The notes below the pieces were generated by a model. It saw only the letters and a program-made list of their open reading frames with translations. It was not told where the DNA came from and did not search any database. This document shows positions 6,013 to 8,432 of a stretch of DNA of 8,432 nt, in pieces. How positions within the stretch are numbered: the first letter of the stretch is position 1; each line of letters begins with the position of its first letter. Origin of the DNA: Oceanospirillaceae bacterium (GTDB lineage: Bacteria > Pseudomonadota > Gammaproteobacteria > Pseudomonadales > Balneatricaceae). The position numbers and the translations under genes are program-made. Location of the stretch: positions 1 to 8,432 of the forward strand of contig JAGSHA010000123.1 of the NCBI GenBank assembly GCA_023954795.1. Reading direction: 5' to 3'.

Positions 6013-6778
6013 ACTGTACACCGAAACCTGTGGAGATCCGTCCAAGCCTGATCTGGTCTTGCTGCATGGCTGGGGAATGAGTTCCTCTGTCTGGCAAACG
6101 GTTTTACCGTTGCTGGAGGCGCACTTCAGACTGACATTGATCGATCTGCCTGGGCTGGGAAAATCGCCTGCATTGGAACCTGAGTTTACGTTTGATGCTG
6201 CGGTTGATGCCCTGTTAGATGCGGCGCCCGAACGGGCCCACTGGCTGGGTTGGTCCTTGGGTGGTCAGCTTGCTGTTGCCGCTGCGGCTAAAGCTCCGAC
6301 ACGTATTTCGGCGTTGATCACGGTGGCATCTAATCCATGTTTTGTTGCCCGAAACGATTGGCTGTCAGCGATGGCGACCGATACCTATAACGGCTTTAAA
6401 GACGCGCTGAACGACAATCCGGCGAAGACACTGACCCGCTTTATTATGTTGCAAACTCAGGGGGCCGACGCAGGTCGAGATACCCTGAAATTGCTCAAAC
6501 AGCTGGTCAAAGACGGTTCGCCTGCTGCATTGGCGTCAGCGCTGACTTTGTTAGAGACCGATGCGCGTGCTTCTTTGATCGATGTGAAACAACCTGTGCT
6601 GATGCAGTTTGGTGATAAGGATCTGTTGGTTCCGGTGGCCGCTGCTGAAGCGTGTGGACAACTGAATTCTGCCGCACAAACGACTGTTTATGACGGTGCA
6701 GGCCATCTGCCATTTATCTCTCACTCCAAGTTGTGGAGCGATGAGGTCATCAATTTCTTGGCGAGCGTGTCTGCATGA
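6005..6778 (+). CDS. bioH: Pimeloyl-[acyl-carrier protein] methyl ester esterase
   Basis: A 257-residue alpha/beta hydrolase (E. coli BioH: 256) that removes the methyl ester from pimeloyl-ACP methyl ester, freeing pimeloyl-ACP for BioF and ending the BioC-started cycle. Seen: HGWG (21-24, oxyanion region), LIDLPGLGKS (45-54), the nucleophile elbow LGWSLGG with Ser84, the BioH-like NPCFVARNDW, Asp206 in FGDKDLLVP and His234 in GAGHLPFISH, completing the Ser-Asp-His triad. It is cytoplasmic, with no signal peptide. The start is GTG at 6005, which gives MIKLYTETCG and the right distance to HGWG; no in-frame ATG precedes that motif. It overlaps bioF by 8 bp and bioC by 4 bp. The position between bioF and bioC, rather than away from the operon as in E. 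coli, matches the Pseudomonas-type arrangement. Confidence 0.96.
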   Translation: MIKLYTETCGDPSKPDLVLLHGWGMSSSVWQTVLPLLEAHFRLTLIDLPGLGKSPALEPEFTFDAAVDALLDAAPERAHWLGWSLGGQLAVAAAAKAPTRISALITVASNPCFVARNDWLSAMATDTYNGFKDALNDNPAKTLTRFIMLQTQGADAGRDTLKLLKQLVKDGSPAALASALTLLETDARASLIDVKQPVLMQFGDKDLLVPVAAAEACGQLNSAAQTTVYDGAGHLPFISHSKLWSDEVINFLASVSA

Positions 6779-7572
6779 GTCCCTCGGCCTTTGATAAAAA
6801 ACGTGTCGCTGATTCTTTCAGTCGTGCCGCCAGCTCTTATGATTCCGTTGCGGAACTGCAACGGGATGTGGGGCATGAACTGCTGACGCGCTTGCCTGAT
6901 ACCCAGCCAGAAGTGGTGATGGATCTGGGCAGTGGCACAGGGTATTTCACGCCACGCCTCAAACAACGTTATCCACAGGCGTTTATGATCAGTCTGGATC
7001 TGGCGGAGGGGATGCTTAATTTCTCCCGTGAACGGCGTCCGGTTGACGATACAGTGTGGTTATGTGGCGATGCAGAAGCGCTGCCACTGGCGGATAATTC
7101 CGTTGACCTGATCTTTACCAGCCTGGCGATTCAGTGGTGTGAACAGACCGATCGTCTCTTCTCAGAAATCTGCCGAGTGTTAAAACCCGGTGGCCGTTTT
7201 GTGTTTAGTACACTGGGTCCGGACACACTGCATGAGCTGCGTACGGCGTGGGCTCAGGTAGATGATCTGATCCATGTTAATCAGTTTATTGACTGGTCTG
7301 AGATGAAAGCGGACGTGCCTGAAATGCTGCATATCGATACCATCGAAACTGAATTTCGCGTCTGCCGGTATGCCCGCTTACGTGATCTGACGAATGAGTT
7401 AAAAGGCATCGGTGCTCACAATATGAATGCCGGTCAGCCTTCTGGTTTGACCGGTCGGGCACGGGTCAGAGCGTTTAGCGAAGCCTATGAAGCGCAGCGG
7501 CACGCGGAAGGATACCTGCCTGCCACTTACCAAGTGTATTACGGCGTTTTTAGCAAACGTCAGACAAATTAA
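6775..7572 (+). CDS. bioC: Malonyl-[acyl-carrier protein] O-methyltransferase
   Basis: A 265-residue class I SAM-dependent methyltransferase (E. coli BioC: 251) that methylates the free carboxyl of malonyl-ACP, so that fatty-acid synthesis can elongate it to the pimeloyl stage. Seen: the BioC-typical N-terminus KKRVADSFSRAASSYDSVAE (8-27), SAM motif I MDLGSGTGYF (49-58), the ribose-binding acid Asp75 in SLDLAEGML, GDAEALPL (98-105) with the adenine-region Asp99, then FTSLAIQW and RVLKPGGRFVFSTLGPDTLHEL, the last a strong family marker. ATG 6775 overlaps the bioH stop in an ATGA arrangement and has no strong ribosome site of its own, so translation is probably coupled. bioD follows after 11 bp. 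Confidence 0.96.
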   Translation: MSPSAFDKKRVADSFSRAASSYDSVAELQRDVGHELLTRLPDTQPEVVMDLGSGTGYFTPRLKQRYPQAFMISLDLAEGMLNFSRERRPVDDTVWLCGDAEALPLADNSVDLIFTSLAIQWCEQTDRLFSEICRVLKPGGRFVFSTLGPDTLHELRTAWAQVDDLIHVNQFIDWSEMKADVPEMLHIDTIETEFRVCRYARLRDLTNELKGIGAHNMNAGQPSGLTGRARVRAFSEAYEAQRHAEGYLPATYQVYYGVFSKRQTN

Positions 7573-7583
7573 GCGAAACGAAT

Positions 7584-8273
7584 ATGGCGAAGAGAAGCTT
7601 TTTTATTACCGGCACGGATACTGATGCAGGTAAAACCATCGTAACCGCCGGTTTACTGGCTGCGGCCAATAAAGCAGGTAAACGGACGATTGGTCTGAAA
7701 CCTGTGGCGGCGGGCTGCGAAGATACTCCAGAGGGTTTGCGCAACTCTGATGCGGTGTTGCTGCAGGAAACTGCCAGCGTGAAGCTAAGTTACGATCAGG
7801 TGAACCCCATTGCGTTTGAGCCTGCGATTGCACCGCATATAGCAGCGATGCGAGAAGGTCGTATGCTGTCTGGGGACCGTATTGCGGCGTACTGTCGTGG
7901 CGCGATGATGCAACCCGCTGATCTGGTGCTGGTGGAAGGTGCAGGTGGTTGGCGTGTTCCGCTGAGCTACCGTGAAACCATGGCGCAGATCCCTAAATCG
8001 TTGCAGGTGCCGGTGATTCTGGTGGTGGGGATGAAGCTGGGTTGTATCAATCATGCGTTGATGAGCGCAGAAAGTATCTCGCGTGATGGTATCCCGTTGG
8101 CGGGGTGGATTGCTAATCGCGTCGATGCTGATATGGATTGTTACGAGGAAAATCGTGACACCATTGCCAATATGCTGCGTGCTCCCATGCTGGCGGAGAT
8201 CCCTCATGTTTCTGATCCGACGCCGGACAACATTGCCGAATTTATTGATATTGATCGACTGTTTGCTGGCTAA
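7584..8273 (+). CDS. bioD: Dethiobiotin synthetase
   Basis: A 229-residue P-loop enzyme (E. coli BioD: about 225) that uses ATP and CO2 to close the ureido ring of 7,8-diaminopelargonate, giving dethiobiotin for BioB. Seen: FFITGTDTDAGKT (6-18), the modified Walker A with Lys17 and Thr18; GLKPVAAG (37-44) with the conserved Lys39; IAPHIAA, matching the family's substrate-site segment; VEGAGGW (117-123) with Glu118; and LAGWIANRVD near the C-terminus for adenine recognition. No key residue is missing. The start at 7584 follows bioC by 11 bp with only a weak A-rich ribosome site. It is the last gene of the operon, and a hairpin follows 5 bp after its stop. Its substrate comes from BioA, which is not encoded in this window. 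Confidence 0.97.
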   Translation: MAKRSFFITGTDTDAGKTIVTAGLLAAANKAGKRTIGLKPVAAGCEDTPEGLRNSDAVLLQETASVKLSYDQVNPIAFEPAIAPHIAAMREGRMLSGDRIAAYCRGAMMQPADLVLVEGAGGWRVPLSYRETMAQIPKSLQVPVILVVGMKLGCINHALMSAESISRDGIPLAGWIANRVDADMDCYEENRDTIANMLRAPMLAEIPHVSDPTPDNIAEFIDIDRLFAG

Positions 8274-8278
8274 TTAGT

Positions 8279-8299
8279 GACCAGATTCTGATTCTGGTC
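8279..8299 (+). terminator. Possible terminator hairpin after bioD
   Basis: gaccaga (8279-8285) pairs perfectly with tctggtc (8293-8299) around a 7-base loop, starting 5 bases after the bioD stop. The downstream sequence tacactccttt is pyrimidine-rich but has no proper T run, so termination may be incomplete. Position favours an end-of-operon role. Confidence 0.5.
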
Positions 8300-8336
8300 T
8301 ACACTCCTTTCTGGAAGTATGACTATTTGTAGTGAT

Positions 8337-8352
8337 TTCATCCGTTGATGAA
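8337..8352. promoter_or_regulatory. Perfect short palindrome ahead of the last gene
   Basis: ttcatc (8337-8342), cgtt, gatgaa (8347-8352): a 6-bp inverted repeat with a 4-base centre, 40 bases upstream of the start at 8392. It could be an operator or a small leader hairpin. No clear promoter hexamers could be placed in 8300-8391, so its role is undecided and it may be chance. Confidence 0.3.
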
Positions 8353-8391
8353 TGTGCTGCAGGGTATGAAGGAAGGTTGAGAGGAGGTCCT

Positions 8392-8432
8392 ATGAACGTC
8401 ACCAATGCACTGCAATCCGGCGTAATCGGACA
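8392..8432 (+). CDS. Start of a further gene (partial, hypothetical protein)
   Basis: Only 13 complete codons are inside the window: MNVTNALQSGVIG, then the edge. The start is well supported by AGGAGGT at 8382-8388, the strongest ribosome site in the window, four bases before the ATG. The opening is reminiscent of small proteobacterial proteins beginning M-V-ALxSGxxGF, some with weak similarity to flagellar rod or hook N-termini, but 13 residues do not allow a family call. It lies 118 bp after bioD beyond a possible terminator, so it is probably a separate transcription unit. Confidence 0.6.
   Translation, partial: MNVTNALQSGVIG

Overview
The window looks like ordinary chromosomal DNA of a free-living gammaproteobacterium. 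Base composition is near 50% G+C and genes are tightly packed. The biotin genes run bioB-bioF-bioH-bioC-bioD with comF divergent upstream, an order familiar from Pseudomonas, Marinobacter, Hahella and Oceanospirillum-type bacteria. Protein character suggests an Oceanospirillales-like host, but that is inference. I see no insertion sequence, phage gene, CRISPR array, tRNA or rRNA.

Left part (1-1954, minus strand): the 5' end of a TauE/SafE-type membrane exporter gene is cut by the window edge. It is separated by an intrinsic terminator (about 415-468) from an upstream pair, a Spo0M-family gene (503-1246) and a LOG-family nucleotide hydrolase gene (1277-1876). These two are 30 bp apart and probably co-transcribed from the divergent region 1877-2181, which carries a 13-bp tandem repeat.

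Middle part (2182-3622): a plus-strand pair encodes a LabA/NYN-type putative ribonuclease and an 83-residue cysteine-rich zinc-ribbon protein of unknown function. They converge, with only 7 bp between stop codons, on comF (minus strand), a phosphoribosyltransferase-fold protein.

Right part (3626-8273, plus strand): a biotin operon starts from a good sigma-70-like promoter (TTGACA, 16 bp, TATCAT) and has a strong stem-loop in its leader. BioC methylates malonyl-ACP to disguise it for fatty-acid synthesis, and BioH removes the methyl group from the finished pimeloyl-ACP ester. BioF condenses pimeloyl-ACP with alanine, BioD closes the ureido ring of diaminopelargonate, and BioB inserts sulfur into dethiobiotin. 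The aminotransferase BioA, acting between BioF and BioD, is not in the window and must be encoded elsewhere or replaced. bioF/bioH and bioH/bioC overlap, which suggests translational coupling. A hairpin follows bioD, and a new gene with a strong Shine-Dalgarno starts at 8392 and runs off the edge.

I found no clearly new multi-gene system. The items most worth a second look are the bioB leader hairpin, the NYN/zinc-ribbon pair, the 13-bp repeat ahead of the LOG gene, and a 53-codon unannotated ORF in the same intergenic region.
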